This document shows, in pieces, positions 47,272 through 64,000 of a DNA stretch of 64,000 nucleotides. The notes under the pieces are model-generated. The model was not told where the DNA came from. It saw only the letters and a program-made list of their open reading frames with translations, and ran no database searches. How positions within the stretch are numbered: position 1 is the stretch's first letter; every line of letters starts with the position of its first letter. A program made the translations under genes and the position numbers. This stretch comes from Karalla daura (lineage: Eukaryota; Chordata; Actinopteri; Chaetodontiformes; Leiognathidae), in contig CM055205.1 in NCBI GenBank assembly GCA_029224185.1, positions 9,257,588-9,321,587 on the forward strand. The letters run 5' to 3'.

Positions 47272-49065
47272 CCGTTGTGCTGAATGCGTCGCGGCAGCAC
47301 AACTTACAAGATGTTGGCCAGCGGTAGCCTCCTCTCAGCGGCCTGTATGTCACCGTCTGTCAGCGTGTGTTTTCCCCTGACTGTGTCCCTGTCCGTCACT
47401 GCATAGAGACGGGAGGCAGGAGAGGGGAGGCAGCCAGCCACGTTATTCAAATGTTCCAGAGCCCGGCCAGCCAGCGGCCAACTGTAGCCGGGCTAAAAGA
47501 GGCTCTTTGTGAGGGGCCAGACAGATGGCCATAGAATGAAGACTGTAATGATACCCTCAACGGCCCAACACACCCACAGGCGCACACACACACACACGCA
47601 TGCACACGCGTGCGCATATATGCACTCCGAGAGAGACTACTCATTACAGGATGGAGCGTGTTTGCGCGTTGAAGGCAGGACAAACTGTTTACGTGTTTGC
47701 GAGAGACAAAGGTAGAGAAGCGGCGGACGAGGGAGGAAATCAGGAAGCCCACCGAGGGACGTGATGATTGTGCACACTATCTGACGAGAGGCTGTGTGCG
47801 AGGGTGACGGCCGACCTGCGACACCATTAAAGCACAAAGCGGGAGTGGCGCGGTGATGGATGGATTATTTTTGGTGGTATTAAACGGGGCTTGTGGTACC
47901 AGCAAAGCGAATTTACTGACAGGGAAATAATGAAAAGATCGTTATAAGTTGTTCTCTCTCTGGGGCAGCTGTTGCTGCTAGAGTAAACTCAGCTGAAGGG
48001 GCCATCGCTGCGATTCTTGTGATTCTTTGGTTTCGTGCCTGAGAGGCGAAGTAAAACTGGTTTTGACCCAGCTTATTAGCGCTGCATGGTTTCTCACACA
48101 CACACACACACACACATCTCCGGTGGCAAACAAGTAGGTAAACAGCCTAAAACATGCACAGTCCTCACAAAAACAGAGTAACTGGACTGGCAGCGGCCAG
48201 CTGTGGTAATATTGACCGTGCCTTTCATCAACTGACCAACAAATCAATAGCTGGGATATCATTAACCTTCCCCTCTCGTCTGCCCCCTTTATAATTATCT
48301 CTTTGTCTTTCTTGCGTCTTTTCTCCTCACCCCTGTTTCCCTCTCGATCTCCGGTGAGATAACATCCTCGCGACAGCACATCAGCTGATCGATGGATAGA
48401 TGGATGGACCGGTTGATTGAGCTCTGCCCTCTGTGTCTCCCCGCCTCTTCACTCTCTGACTTTTGTCTCGTTTTCTGTTTGCTCCTCGTTCCCACGCATC
48501 CTGGAAAACGGGGAAAACTAATGACCACAGACCCTGACTGACCTCAGATTTCACCTGCATGTTGTGTAAATTTGTCATCATTTCTAGACTTTATTTGACA
48601 GGTGAGGTGGTTTACATCTTTTTAGCCAGACCTCTGAAGGTGAGAGGGGCGGGGGCAATCTGGGTAAATGTACAAAATGACAGGCCTCAAAAACAAGCAT
48701 TCAACCAGCATTCGGGTATGATGTGACAACTGGTCCACAGCAGCTGAAAATATCCAGAAGAAGTGGGAACTCTGCACCTGGCCGCTTCTCTTCATTCATT
48801 ATTATTCTGTCCTCTTTCCATGTTTGCCTCTCCACCATCATTCCTTTCCTCTAATCAATTCTCTCCCCTCTCTCTTTCTCTTTTACTTAACAGGGCTGGA
48901 AAACACTGAACCATGTTGCTCTAGGTTGTGACCTTTGGTGAGCGGAGGAGGAGGAGGAAGAGGAGGAGGAGGAGAAGGAGGAGGAGGAGGCGGGGGGGAG
49001 GCACAGGCAGGTAGAAAGGAAACCGGGCGTCTGCCGCAGCTGCGGTTCTCATCTGACCTGACGCC

Positions 49066-63239
<14,174 letters not shown>

Positions 63240-64000
63240 GCGGGAGGCAGAGGAGGAGAGAGAGAGAGAGAGAGAGGAGGAACAGATGGAGGAAGAGGAG
63301 AGAGAGAGAATCAAAGAGTGGAGAGGAGCACTGAATAAAGGGTGAAAGCATCAGTGGAAGGTGTAGTTGTTTGGCAGATGAGTGTCTACTGTGTGTATTA
63401 TACTGTATCTAGAGAGAACATAAAGCCCTGCGGACTTAATCCACTAAAGATGATGTCATACTCAGTTTGATTTCCTTTATTTTAAGTGCTTTTGTCTGCT
63501 CTGAACACAGACAAATATAATTTGAAGCAAACGAGTGTTTTAAACCGATTACATACATCAATGGAAAGCTACTGATATCATGATACATAAAATGCTGCAC
63601 ATTTTATTTTAATCATTCCTTCTCCTTTCCTTTCCCATCTTTATTTTACTCCCTCGCCTCCTCTGTTTTGTCGTCTCAGTTTGTCCGGGGTGAAAGTTTT
63701 GGTGCTGATCATGTTGAAATTTGCCTCGTACGCACACACTTTATCAACGCGCTGACCCCACCTCGAGCCTGTTCACAGCTCCCAGAGCCAAATACGATGA
63801 GAACTGTCACCCTGGAGCTTGTTTAGCGTACTGTACAATCAGAGGGCCTATTTCTGATTTTTGGACCTTCATGCACACCGTGCCTGCTTTGTTAAGAGAG
63901 CCCCGCGTACTACTGATCTTGCCTTTGGGTAGGCTGCAAAGAACGAGGAGACACCCGTCTAGAACAACGTGCCCGTCTGGACGCTCGTGACCACAGTGGT
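63240..64000 (+). other. ankib1 3' UTR and downstream flank
   Basis: A GA-rich stretch (63256-63310) follows the stop. AATAAA at 63334-63339 is the first poly(A) signal. The rest, to the window end, shows no exon that I can support. Confidence 0.65.

Larger units (their letters stand above)
45272..48893 (+). other. First (5' UTR) intron of ankib1
   Basis: Donor gtaagt at 45272, acceptor cttaacag ending 48893 after a strong pyrimidine tract. Contents: a GA run (about 45308-45326), a minus-orientation copy of the dispersed fish repeat (about 46120-46225), an imperfect long hairpin (46357-46460), and AC repeats (47241-47267, 48091-48115). No coding exon seen. Confidence 0.7.

Noticed and set aside
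47581..47640. CA-rich run resembling regularly spaced repeats
   Set aside because: It is a degenerate AC microsatellite; no unique spacers, so not CRISPR-like.

Overview
This is vertebrate nuclear DNA, most likely from a ray-finned (teleost) fish. The genes are spliced with GT-AG introns, there are long TG/AC and GA microsatellites, and the exons read clearly as orthologues of vertebrate genes. I joined exons by hand and checked that each joined coding sequence keeps phase. There are no bacterial features such as operons or ribosome binding sites.

Layout. (1) 2.5-8.0 kb, plus strand: grina (Lifeguard 1/TMBIM3), six coding exons, 347 aa, with a long 3' UTR. (2) 8.6-12.3 kb, plus strand: a 208-aa coiled-coil protein that I read as the synaptonemal complex protein syce1. 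A decayed piggyBac-type transposase lies in its second intron. (3) 12.7-20.0 kb, minus strand: fam83h, six coding exons, 1,216 aa, convergent with syce1; the two 3' ends may overlap. (4) 20.0-29.9 kb: no recognisable gene. It holds a CpG-rich block near 25 kb (a candidate far promoter or 5' exon of fam83h), microsatellites, dispersed repeats and a perfect 48-bp palindrome. (5) 29.9-44.7 kb: four direct tandem copies of a receptor-transporting-protein (RTP3-like, 3CxxC zinc finger) gene. Copies 1, 3 and 4 are open; copy 2 has an in-frame stop in exon 2. Each copy carries interferon-response (ISRE-like) sites just upstream of a TATA-like box and a tiny first exon. Copy 4 carries a 2.1-kb insertion in intron 2 that makes a near-perfect inverted repeat with arms of about 1.3 kb. 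(6) 44.95-63.3 kb, plus strand: ankib1, an ankyrin/RBR-type E3 ubiquitin ligase, with an NRF1/CCAAT CpG promoter, a 5' UTR exon and 19 coding exons, 1,295 aa, complete to the stop.

The genes do not form a pathway. grina is an ER/Golgi membrane protein of the Bax-inhibitor family, syce1 acts in meiosis, fam83h links casein kinase 1 to keratin, and ankib1 is a ubiquitin ligase. The RTP cluster is the accessory, fast-changing part: gene duplication, a nonsense allele, a duplicated first exon, loss of ISRE sites and a large fold-back insertion all fall within 15 kb. The most interesting reading is that a gene with interferon-type promoter sites carries, in an intron, sequence that would be transcribed as a kilobase-scale RNA hairpin.
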